Assembly: GCA_965226185.1 (NCBI GenBank)
Contig: CBDDCT010000007.1
Coordinates: 310,001-374,000, forward strand
DNA length: 64,000 nt
Direction of reading: 5' to 3'
DNA from: CBDCYS01 sp965226185
GTDB lineage: Bacteria; Acidobacteriota; Terriglobia; Bryobacterales; UBA6623
Translations under genes and position numbers: made by a program
The notes under the pieces: model-generated
Databases searched by the model: none
Told to the model about the DNA's origin: nothing
What the model saw: only the letters and a program-made list of their open reading frames with translations
Shown: piece after piece, positions 53,656-64,000 of the stretch
How positions within the stretch are numbered: the first letter of the stretch is position 1
How the letters are laid out: the number at the start of each line of letters is the position of its first letter

Positions 53656-54996
53656 ATTCTGCACCGCGTCTCGTCGGCCGGAGGGGAGTCCGTGCCCGTT
53701 ACACTCCTCTCCGAAGAGGGCGATACCAATATCCTCGGGCATCGCCAGCCACGCTTTCTGCCGGGCGGACGCCGCTTCCTCTACCTGTCTCTTGCCGAGA
53801 TTGGCGAACAGACCGAACACCCAATCTTTATCGGCGATCTCGATGCCGCTCAGCCCGGAATAGCAGCGGAACAAGAGCCGCTTATGGAGGCTTCCTGCCG
53901 CCCCTGGTACGCGCCTCCGACCGATTCGCACCCGAGGGGCTACCTGCTTTACGTCCGGGAGGCAACGCTGCTGGCACATCCGTTTGACGCCGCCCGCGCG
54001 GAGCTGACCGCCGAACCATTCCCCATCGCCGAGAACGTCCATTCCGGTGGAAACACGAATGGTTGCGACTTCTCTGTTTCCGGGAATGGCGTTCTCACCT
54101 ACCGGCAGGGCGACGCGCGATCGACAAGTCAAGTCACCTGGTTCGACCGTCAGGGTAAAAAGCTGAAAACCGTCGGGGATACAGGGGTTACTAGCCAGGT
54201 AAACCTTTCGCCGGACGGCGAAAGGCTGGCCCTCGGCGCAACCGACCTGAAAACGGGCAACCAAGACATCTGGGTTCGGGAACGGCGGCGCGGTGTGGCC
54301 AGGCGCCTGACTTTCCATGAGGCGCGGGACAGTCACCCGGTTTGGTCCCCCGACGGAACCCGCATTGCTTTTTTCTCCGAACGAGACGGAGCGCCGACGA
54401 TATACCAGAAACCCGCGAATGGCGCGGGGGAAGCCGAGCGGCTTTTCGAAGGAACAGGGCTCTTCTGGCCAACCGACTGGTCTCGAGATGGCCGCTACCT
54501 CGTTTATACCGAGGTCGGAGCCGGTGTCAATGTGTTCGCTTTGCCCTTGCATGGGGATCGCGAACCTGTCCCGATCACGCAATCGGACTTCATCGAGGCA
54601 CAAGGAAGCCTCTCCCCGGATGGGGCCTGGATTGCGTATCACTCGAGTGAGTCCGGGCGCTTCGAGATCTACGCGAGGCCCTTTCCCGAGGGAGAAGGCA
54701 GGTCGCAGGTATCGACGGAGGGCGGCCGAGCCCCAGTATGGAGTGATGACGGCGGCGAGATCTTCTATATGTCCGCCCAGGACAAAGTCCTGGCTGTTCC
54801 GGTCACAACCGGCTCCAGCTTCGAGGCGGGCGCGCCCAAGCTGCTGTTCGAGCTGGATCAACCGTTGCCCGCTCTGTCCCAGTTTGATGTCACCGCCGAC
54901 GGGCAGCGCTTTATCATGCCGACCCCCAGTGAAGAAGATGCGAACGCGCCCATCACGATCGTGACCAATTGGCAAGAAGCTTTGGTCAAGCAGTAG
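53656..54996 (+). pseudogene. PD40 beta-propeller half of the kinase, after the amber codon
   Basis: In frame with 52195-53655. Blades include GHRQPRFLPGGRRFLYLSLA, NLSPDGERLALGATD, HPVWSPDGTRIAFFSERDG, QGSLSPDGAWIAYHS, and the end FDVTADGQRFIMPTP then ITIVTNWQEAL, the common close of these kinases. Reading through TAG 53653 would give a full-length protein of about 930 residues. A GTG at 53692 could start it separately, but without a kinase. A close relative's remnant lies at 56463-56671. Confidence 0.75.
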
Positions 54997-56462
54997 CGGC
55001 CGACGGGGTCGCCGGCTGCGTGCGTGGTCCAGTGCAAAGGGCCGCCCGACGTGGCGCGCGTCTCCAGACGTGCCGTGTCGCCATTCGTGGCGACATGTCT
55101 TGGGCGCGCGGCAGCCTGTCTGGCAGGTGACGGGGCAGTGCCGGTGAATCCCCGTGCCGAATGTTGCGGAAAGTGCCCCGCAGGCGGCGGCTTTCGTTAC
55201 TTTTGGGGTCACTTTACATGTTAAAGTGCGACTGTTTGAGTGTAATCCAGCTTTTCCGCTGTAGCTCGAAGTCGTTTTGTTTCAATAGTTTGCGTTTGGA
55301 GACTACAGGATTTTACAGAAAATGTAAGGGTTTGGGGATTTTTGGGCGTCCTGGACACACTTCACCCTCAAAAAAAGGGGGCAGCCAGCCGATTTCCGCA
55401 CTCCACTGGCATTGAAAACAAAGTAGTTCGGCGAGCGGAAATCGGTGGCAGCCCCCCTTTTTCGCCCGTGGCTTGATTCACTGCTATCGGCATTCAGCGT
55501 GCCGGGCCCCTTGGATTTTCGGCTTGGCTGCTGATACTTGCTGAAAACACGGGGGATAAGCCTTGCTCCACATCATATGACCCGCGAATCGCTTTTGCCT
55601 TTCTTCGTTTTTGCCTTCTTTTGTCGAGAGGCCTCTCTTGCTCCGTTTTGCCGACCATCGCCCGCTCCCTGACGGCAGCCACAAAGAGGAGGCTTGCATA
55701 CGGTCCTTCCGCGGCGAAAGAAGCGGGGATGGCTTGCCGCGCGCCGCGCACCCAGTCCCTCGGGATCGGAGGAGTTGAGTTGGCGCTCAGGCTGACCCCG
55801 CACTTGCGTTTGGGGCTCTGATTCTTCACCTGAAGCCGCTTGCGGGGGATCACCCACGGCGGAGAGCAACGCGAGACTGTCCCGGGAAGCTGTCGCGCTG
55901 GTCCGGCGGGATTCCTTCCGGCCGTTGCTCTCGTTGTAAGGGGTGTGTCAAGCGCGGTTGGGAACTTCGGGGTTGGTGGTCCATTTCAGGGGACGGCGCC
56001 GGCGCCTGTTCTGTTCAGTGCTGGGTGCTGGGCGAGGAGCGCAAGCGCCGGCATGAGCGAGGGGCTCGCGCAGGCGAGTCAAGGCGGTTATGGACCCGGG
56101 TTCGAGTTCTCGGAGCGGCCCAACGCGGACTTCCGTCCGCGCCCGCCCGGCCTATTCAGGCCTGTCTTTGTGAACGCGCCTCTGGTTGGCGGCGACTTTG
56201 TTCGGTGTCGCCCCGTCAGGGCTCTCTGCTGGATCGGTTTCGCACCTAGGGCTGACGCCCTAGGCTGTTCTTCTTTCGCCGCTTTCGCGGCTTTTCTTGT
56301 CGTTCCGGCGCCAGATCCTCGGGCTGGCTGAGGAACCAGTTCGAGAGGGATCTTGTCAACCGGCCCTAAAAGGACCGGCCTAAGGAAACCAAGCCACGTG
56401 AACGTGGCTTAGACGGCGGGCAGCAACGCGGCCGGCGCTCTCGCGCGGGTAGTGCCGCTTGC
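54997..56462. other. Long intergenic region rich in palindromes
   Basis: Almost 1.5 kb without a credible gene. Holds the family E palindrome (55371-55462), a CCTAGGGC-TGAC-GCCCTAGG hairpin near 56246, and AAGCCACG-TGAA-CGTGGCTT near 56390. T-arm-like text near 56100 has no tRNA fold around it. Confidence 0.5.
55371..55462. repeat. A/G-T/C capped palindromic repeat, family E, copy 2
   Basis: AAAAAAGGGGGCAGCCAGCC at the left and GGCAGCCCCCCTTTTT at the right, with GATTTCCGC and GCGGAAATC inside. Related to 22747-22838 but with longer complementary arms, about 30 bp each. Confidence 0.65.
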
Positions 56463-56671
56463 TCAGCGCTTCAGCGCCTCGAGCCAGTTGGTGACCACGG
56501 TGAGCCTTGGGGCGGTGGCTTGTTCCGTTAGATTGGCAACGAGGAAGCGCCGGCCGTCGGCACTGACGTCATAGTTGGGCGAAGGGAGGCCACCTAAGCT
56601 CATCGCAATGCGTGTTGGGAAGAGCGGCTGGGCCAACCGCGGGCGCGCCTGTCCCCAGCGCGCGCTCCATT
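56463..56671 (-). pseudogene. C-terminal remnant of a Ser/Thr kinase PD40 propeller
   Basis: About 69 codons in one frame: LAQPLFPTRIAMSLGG, NYDVSADGRRFLVANL and PRLTVVTNWLEALKR, then TGA. This matches the close of the intact propeller at 54899-54996 (DVTADGQRFIM, ITIVTNWQEALVKQ). The rest of the kinase is gone, so this is a decayed paralog. Confidence 0.75.
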
Positions 56672-56838
56672 AAGAATGAATGGGAAACGACCGATAAGTA
56701 CTTTAGTCTCTCCTCCATGGGGCGCGCTAGCAGGATGCACCAGGAAGCGAGTTGTTGTCCGCGGCACGCCCCTTTTTTTCCGCTTTTTTCGGCAACCTCC
56801 GCGGAGAACCGCGGAGCACTAGTGACCGCTGCAGCCGT
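56672..56838. other. Spacer before the BACON/TIGR03437 gene
   Basis: Contains CCGCGGAGAACCGCGG and T-runs that could end transcription of the minus-strand gene to its right. Confidence 0.4.
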
Positions 56839-59440
56839 CTATTGGCAGGGCGAGCCGTTGGCGGTGATCGCGATGGTCACGATGTTGCTTTCAACACCGT
56901 CAATGATGGCTTTGACGGGAACCGAGCACCCTGTCTGCGCGTTCCGCGGAATCACCGCATTGGCCTGATAGAGGTGCGGCGAGTTGGGGCTGAGCCCTAA
57001 GAAAAGCGGTTCAACCATCTGGGGCCCGATCATGATCTGGGCCGGGGCGAGGATGCGGTTGGCTCCGCTGGAAGCAAAGCCGTCCGGCACCGGCGTTTGG
57101 GTCGGGCCAAAGGCGGTCCCAAAAATGGTGACGGCTTGATTTGGCCTCGCCGGGGTCTGAAATGTGTTCAACTGCACGCCGCCGCCGTCCAGGATATTTT
57201 GAATCGCACCCGGACCGGACCCGTTCGCTGATTGGGAGAACAAGCCGGGACGAATCGGCGCCACCGGCACGGACTGCGCCGGCCCGGCCTCGCTGCCACG
57301 CCTAACAACAACCTCGACCGCCGGACCGGCCACGCCCAACCGCCGCAAATCTCACGCAACGACTGCCAACCACGAGCGGCGCCGGCAAGTTATCGAACAT
57401 AACCGAGGTAGAGCCCAGTGTCACGGGAAATGGAACGGTGGAGACTTGGATCGTGTCGCCCGCAAAACTTTCGCCGAAGATCGCCGCGAACATGCCTCCG
57501 CTGATCTCACCGCCGGGGGAGCCGCTTGGAATAAAGCTGGCGTTGCTGACGACGCCCCCGGAGAACATCCTGGGCGTCGTCGCGGAAACGATTGCCAGCC
57601 GCACTCGAATGACGCGCGGCGGAGCCGAAGATCCTCTCGCTCGAATGGCGATCGCTTGGGGCGGCTGTTCGCCGATTCCCAGCCCCGCCGGATTCACGGT
57701 TACAACAATCGTGCTGGGTATGTCAGCGGTCGCCGTGCCGGCTCGTTGAGAAAGCTGGATCCACGGTGCGGTTGGGGTGGCGGTCCACCGCACCGGTTCT
57801 GCATCCGCGATCACGTCGACCGTCTGTCCGACCGGAGAAGGCTGGCCGTCGACCGCGAAGAAAAACAATTCCGTCGGGGCGATGCTGAACGTCGGCACGA
57901 TGGGAGCTGAGGAGAGTAACTGGAAATTGTCCAAGCCCGAAGTCTCCAGCCCCATGGCTTCATCGACGCTCACTTCGATTCGCTGCACTGACCTGAGGGT
58001 CTCCTCAAACGTGAGAGAGCCGCCCAAGACGGTCCAGCGGAGCGGATCCAGAGGTACGACATAGCGAGCCCAGCCCGGCGCCGGCAACGAGCCACGATAC
58101 CGATAGGTGGCCCCAAAACCAAAGACGCGGACCTCGATCGGGCGGATCGCCGCCAAGGCCGATTGGTGCAGACGATCAAACTCGAATCGCGCGTTCGGGC
58201 CAAGCGCCGCCAGGTTGCCGAGAAACTTCGACGGCGCGACAAGGAAGTCCTGCAATGCTTCGTCAAAGTCTCTAACCTTCAGGAAGCCGCCAGGATTCCC
58301 CCCCGGAGTTGAGCGCCCAAATTCCTGCTCCAACCGCCCCTCGCCGAGAGTGGCGCCGGGAATACGCGGGATCAGGAACGGCGCACCTGGGAAATTGTGC
58401 GTCCAACCCTCTGCTGACACCTCAAAGTCAGAACCCACCGGAACCGCTGGAATCTGTACTTCTCCCAGCAGCTCGAAATTGTCGAGCGTGGTTTTTCCTT
58501 CGCCGCTTCCAAAGCTGCCGACGATCTCAATCCTCTGCAGGGCCCGCCGGACCTCTTCAAAGGAAGCACCTCCGCCAAGCCTTGTCCAGGAGGCGCTGTC
58601 GAGAGGCGCCGTGTAGTGAACGAATTTCGTTTGCGGAATCCCGCCTCCCCATCCGAACGCGGACGATTCGCCAAAGATCTTGACCAGGACTTCGTTCTTG
58701 GGGAATCCGTCGTCCGGGCGATGCTTGAGGTCGAATTCAAAGCGCGCCCGCTAGCCAAGAGGCTCCAAATTTCCAAGAAAGGCCGAGGGTACAACGATCG
58801 CATCACTACCCACGCCTTTGAGCACCAATACCCGGTTCTCATTGCGCGCAACCACGGGCGCGGTCACGGATGACCCCTCGTTTCCGAGAGTGCTGAGTGG
58901 AATCTGGGGGTCGGGGCCCGGACGGTTCAACGTAAACCCCTGCGGCCCGTCTTCAAAATCAGCCGCGGCCACCGTGATCAAGCCCTCCGTATTGCGCCCA
59001 ACTTCAATCGTCGCCAGCAAGAAGCTAAAGGTTGGATCGGTGCCGGCCTCGGCCTGCGCGGCAATGAAGTAGCGGCCGCCCTGCAATGGAGGACTTGACT
59101 GGGCTGTGATCTCGATCCGCTCTTGCCCTCCCAGGTCTGTCGAACTGTAATCAGCGATCACGCCGCGGTCGGGCCCCCTCACCGGCTCGATATCGAAACG
59201 GACGAAGAGATCGATCTGGGATTCTGAAGGCGAACTTGTGAGATTGATCACCACACGGACCGCATCCGAAGGCACATCGACAAAGAATCCATCGTCCCCA
59301 TTCAAAAGCGTAAGCGTGTCTATTTCCGGGAAGCTGATCGTCGCCAAGTTGTCCGGAGTCAGCCGCCTGGGCGCCGCGACAAGAGCAGCAGCCGACAACA
59401 CAAAGGAAAAAAGGATAGGCGGCAAAATTCTTTTCGTCAT
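56839..59440 (-). pseudogene. Large secreted BACON / TIGR03437-domain protein, interrupted twice
   Basis: From ATG 59440: signal peptide (ILFSFVLSAAALVAA), a PPC-like beta domain, then two related jelly-roll-type modules (FEDGPQGFTLNRPG and SAEGWTHNFPG), a BACON-type domain around PWIQLSQRAGTATADIPS, and the acidobacterial C-terminal TIGR03437-type domain (PGLFSQSANGSGPGAIQN, NQAVTIFGTAFGPTQTP). The frame meets an amber TAG at 58751-58753 (LG-TAG-RARFEFD; the sister module reads LGPNARFEFD) and a frameshift near 57345 before the last domain. Total about 865 codons if both are bridged. Probably a surface or secreted adhesin-like protein. Confidence 0.8.
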
Positions 59441-59534
59441 GACAGGAGTCCAGGGACCATTAGGCGTCCCACAGAATTGTATCCGATGTGAGAAGCCGAG
59501 GCAATCCATCGAAGGCCCTAGCCCGCATTTCTCA

Positions 59535-61474
<1,940 letters not shown>

Positions 61475-61641
61475 CCACCTGACGGCCGAAGCACGCGATA
61501 GGCCCGCCATTACTTCGTTGCACTTGCTCGGGGTGCTCGACGTACTGTCAAGTACGCCTCCGCTCGTCAAGCGGCGCGCGCCTCGTACTGACGGGCCTCT
61601 CACGCACTTCGCCTCGCCACGTGGTGAGAAAAGCGGGCTCG

Positions 61642-62011
61642 GGACCAATTTTAACTGACTAGAACTGCCTGCAAATCCAAGCCCTGAACCGTGCCCCGGA
61701 ACGGGCACCCACCCCCGGATTAGAGAGGGCCGTAGAGCACGTTTTCGTTCCAGACTAGCCCCAGACTCGGACGGTCCGTGAACATAATCGATGTCTACCA
61801 CCCACTGATAGCCCTCGGCGATGCAGGCTTGCGCCCGCGCCACCGCCTGCAAAGGACTTTCGCCTCCAAGCTGTCCGACATGCGCGGCACACAACGAAGC
61901 CGCCGCGCGGTGGGTCGAAGCTTTGCTTCGCGAGGTGATTTGAAGTTCCTTTAGCCAGACCCTGACATTGGCGGCGAGCGGACCGCAAGTGCGGCTCGAT
62001 GTGCCCCGCGG
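61642..62011. other. Intergenic spacer after the intron
   Basis: No gene recognised in this 370-bp stretch; short frames look random. Confidence 0.4.
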
Positions 62012-62266
62012 TTAATTGACCCGGCGGTACAACTTGCTTGGAATAGACAATTGTTCCGGTGCTGGATCATCCAGCAGTACCTTCTCGCCGGCGGGCCGGC
62101 TATTTTTGGCCGCCGCCCGCCTCTTGGCGGCTTGTTTCCGTTTGAACACGCGCGCCGCCTGCCGGTATTCAAACCCCAGGAGACGATCCCGGACCCAGGC
62201 CCGGCGCCGTGCAACGGTCATCTTGGGCTCGGGCAAGCAGAGTTGCACGGCAGGAAGTTTTTTCAT
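62012..62266 (-). CDS. Small basic hypothetical protein
   Basis: 84 residues from ATG 62266 (RBS-like AGGTGG about 9 nt upstream). Basic and helical: MTVARRRAWVRDRLLGFEYR, then RVFKRKQAAKRRAAAKNSR. No family recognised. The predicted basic helices would suit nucleic-acid contact, but this is inference from composition. Upstream frame extension is not conserved. It is divergent from lysS. Confidence 0.4.
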   Translation of the reverse strand: MKKLPAVQLCLPEPKMTVARRRAWVRDRLLGFEYRQAARVFKRKQAAKRRAAAKNSRPAGEKVLLDDPAPEQLSIPSKLYRRVN

Positions 62267-62410
62267 GACACGGGCACCACCTACCATTCTACGCCTAGCC
62301 AAACCCGCGGACCAGTGGAGCGAACGCGCGCATGCCTGAAGCAGTACGGATTCCAGATAGCGCAAGGGCCGAACCGGAAGAGCAATTCGTGCCACATGCC
62401 CGCTGGGACC

Positions 62411-62416
62411 TATAAT
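62411..62416 (+). promoter_or_regulatory. Putative -10 box of lysS
   Basis: TATAAT at 62411-62416, about 45 bases before the lysS start. No clear -35 at the usual distance (CGTGCC). Confidence 0.4.
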
Positions 62417-62460
62417 GAAGGACAAATCTCCCACTCCTCCCTCACTTCGGAGCAACCCCC

Positions 62461-64000
62461 TTGTCGTTGGAAGATCAGTTATTCGAGCAGCGGTATCGCA
62501 AAATCCCCGAGATCGAGAGTCTCGGCTTCGCGAGCTATCCGCGCAAGTTCGCCTTCACTCACACCCTTAGCCAGATTCGCGAAGGCTGCGAATCGAAGGA
62601 CGGCGAACAACTCGAACAAGAAAAGACCCAAGTGAGCGTCTGCGGCCGCCTGATGACCGTCCGGCGGCAAGGCAAGGCGGGCTTTTGCCATATCCAGCAA
62701 GATGGCGAGCAAATGCAGCTTTACGTCCGCCGCGACACCGTGGGCGAGAACGCTTTCGAGCTATATAAGAAGCTGGATGCGGGCGACATCATCGGCGCCC
62801 ATGGGCGCGTTTTCCGCACAAGAACCGGTGAGCTGACCGTGCGGGCCGAAAAACTGGAATTTCTAGCCAAGGCGCTGCTGCCGATGCCGGAGAAGTTTCA
62901 CGGTTTGAAGGATGTCGAGATCCGCTATCGCCAGCGCTACCTCGACCTCATCACGAACCCCGATGTCCGGCGCGTCTTCATCCAGCGCAACCAGATCATT
63001 TCAGCGCTGCGCGGCACGCTCGATGGTCACGGCTTCCTCGAAGTCGAGACCCCCATGATGCAGCCGGTCCACGGCGGCGCGCTCGCCCGTCCGTTCCAAA
63101 CGCATCACAACGCGCTGGACGTCGACCTGTCGCTAAGAATCGCCCCCGAGCTTTATCTCAAGCGCTTAATCGTCGGCGGATTCGACCGCGTCTACGAGAT
63201 CAACCGCAACTTTCGCAACGAAGGCATTTCGAGCCAGCACAACCCCGAGTTCACGATGCTCGAGTTTTATCAGGCCTACGCCGACTATCGTGACCTGATG
63301 GAGCTGAGCAAAGAGCTGCTTCGAACCGCCGCGGCCGCCGTCCTTGACGGGAAAACCGAGGTCCAATACGATGGCCAAACCATCGATTTCGGTAACCTGC
63401 ACTGTGTCTCGATGAAAGAGGCGATCGTCGAGTTTTGGCCCGATGCGGCGACTCGTCCGGCAGTCGAAGACCTAGCCGACAAGCAGCGCGTCAGTGAAAT
63501 GATCGAAGCGCTGAACCGCTCGGCCGAGGCGCCCATTCCTGTTTCAAGCGGCGATTCCGCCGGCGAAACACTGCTCGGGGTCTTCGAGCACGCCTGTGAA
63601 CCGCAGCTCATCCAGCCAACCCTGGTTTATGACTATCCGGTCGAGGCTTCGCCGCTCTCGAAAAACAAGCCGGATGATCCGGCTTGGGTCGAGCGCTTCG
63701 AGATTTACGCCGCCGGCATGGAGATCGCCAACGCCTACTCCGAGTTGAACGACCCGCAAGAACAGCGCCGCCGTTTCCTCGCCCAGGTCCAAGAGCGGCC
63801 CGGCGATGCCGAAGCCCACGCAATGGACGAGGATTATGTCCGCGCGCTGTGCTACGGCATGCCCCCGACCGCCGGAGAAGGTATCGGCATCGACCGGCTC
63901 ACGATGATCCTCACCAACTCGCCTTCGATTCGCGACGTAATCCTGTTCCCCCTGCTGCGTCCCGAAGGTGAAATCGGCATCAACCAGCGCCTGGCATCTC
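62461..64000 (+). CDS. lysS: Lysyl-tRNA synthetase, class II, 3' end outside window
   Basis: Open from TTG 62461 to the window edge (513 codons, close to complete). RBS CGGAG about 9 nt upstream. An N-terminal OB-fold tRNA-binding part (VCGRLMTVRRQGKAGFCHIQ) is followed by the class II core: motif 1 near SALRGTLDGHGFLEVETPMM, motif 2 NRNFRNEGISSQHNPEFTM, and motif 3 GEGIGIDRLTMILTNSPSI. Charges tRNA-Lys in the cytosol. Start codon TTG is uncommon. A housekeeping gene that marks the boundary of the repeat-rich segment. Chain end not visible. Confidence 0.95.
   Translation, partial: MSLEDQLFEQRYRKIPEIESLGFASYPRKFAFTHTLSQIREGCESKDGEQLEQEKTQVSVCGRLMTVRRQGKAGFCHIQQDGEQMQLYVRRDTVGENAFELYKKLDAGDIIGAHGRVFRTRTGELTVRAEKLEFLAKALLPMPEKFHGLKDVEIRYRQRYLDLITNPDVRRVFIQRNQIISALRGTLDGHGFLEVETPMMQPVHGGALARPFQTHHNALDVDLSLRIAPELYLKRLIVGGFDRVYEINRNFRNEGISSQHNPEFTMLEFYQAYADYRDLMELSKELLRTAAAAVLDGKTEVQYDGQTIDFGNLHCVSMKEAIVEFWPDAATRPAVEDLADKQRVSEMIEALNRSAEAPIPVSSGDSAGETLLGVFEHACEPQLIQPTLVYDYPVEASPLSKNKPDDPAWVERFEIYAAGMEIANAYSELNDPQEQRRRFLAQVQERPGDAEAHAMDEDYVRALCYGMPPTAGEGIGIDRLTMILTNSPSIRDVILFPLLRPEGEIGINQRLAS

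Noticed and set aside
56080..56130. T-arm-like GGGTTCGAGTTC suggesting a tRNA
   Set aside because: No acceptor stem, D-arm or anticodon arm around it.
53653..58753. Reassigned TAG codon for the organism
   Set aside because: Several other genes here end at TAG with intact C-termini (for example the efflux adaptor at 6824 and cysH at 42111).

Overview
The window is GC-rich bacterial chromosome that looks like Acidobacteriota, most likely the Bryobacterales/Solibacter side. The clues are a BACON plus TIGR03437-type surface protein (a domain expanded in Solibacter), Ser/Thr kinases fused to PD40 beta-propellers, a DUF1501 remnant, a DUF6807 (PmoA-like) protein, sialidases, PQQ-type propellers and Tat-tagged sugar-metabolism-like proteins. 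Taxonomy is inferred from gene content only. No rRNA, tRNA, CRISPR array or prophage structural genes were seen.

Layout. 0-3.6 kb: end of a sialidase, a ParDE toxin-antitoxin pair, then on the minus strand a lipoprotein sialidase and a HAD phosphatase. 3.7-10 kb: a minus-strand heavy-metal RND efflux operon (His-rich leader protein, TolC, adaptor, CusA/CzcA pump). 10.2-22.7 kb: sugar isomerase-like barrel, RlmD-type methyltransferase, selenophosphate synthetase with an in-frame TGA (probable selenocysteine), CE15 esterase, two paralogous PQQ/EF-hand propellers flanking a Tat-tagged MIOX-like oxygenase and a GT-C glycosyltransferase, and a truncated DUF1501 gene. 22.7-38 kb: an accessory island with a PDDEXK-NACHT defence-type ATPase divergent from an unrecognised 243-residue protein, a HigBA pair, an HTH frame lacking a start next to an octanucleotide repeat, and IS1595, ISNCY and IS1380 elements, the last holding a nested deletion derivative. 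An ABC sugar ATPase and a DUF6807 gene lie between the IS elements. 38-44.8 kb: GGDEF/EAL protein (frameshifted), TraB/GumN protein, hydrolase remnant, cysH, and a DUF1326-DUF2182 pair. 44.8-50.1 kb: methyltransferase-fliW-csrA operon divergent from two GT2/TPR glycosyltransferases (plausibly flagellin-related). 50.1-59.4 kb: repeats, Tat-tagged DHDPS-like protein, Ser/Thr kinase cut by an amber codon, a kinase remnant, and the amber- and frameshift-interrupted BACON/TIGR03437 protein. 59.5-64 kb: a group II intron inserted in a palindromic repeat, then the lysS gene running off the window end.

Themes. Dispersed palindromic repeats are abundant; at least five families recur in intergenic space, and one is present both empty (16.2 kb) and filled by the group II intron (59.5-61.5 kb), which fixes the intron ends. 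Several large genes are broken by single-base changes or stop codons, pointing to real decay or consensus errors. The best candidates for new biology are the NACHT/243-residue divergent pair, the probable selenoprotein SelD with its recoding hairpin, the Tat-tagged MIOX-like enzyme, and the possible phase-variable HTH gene.
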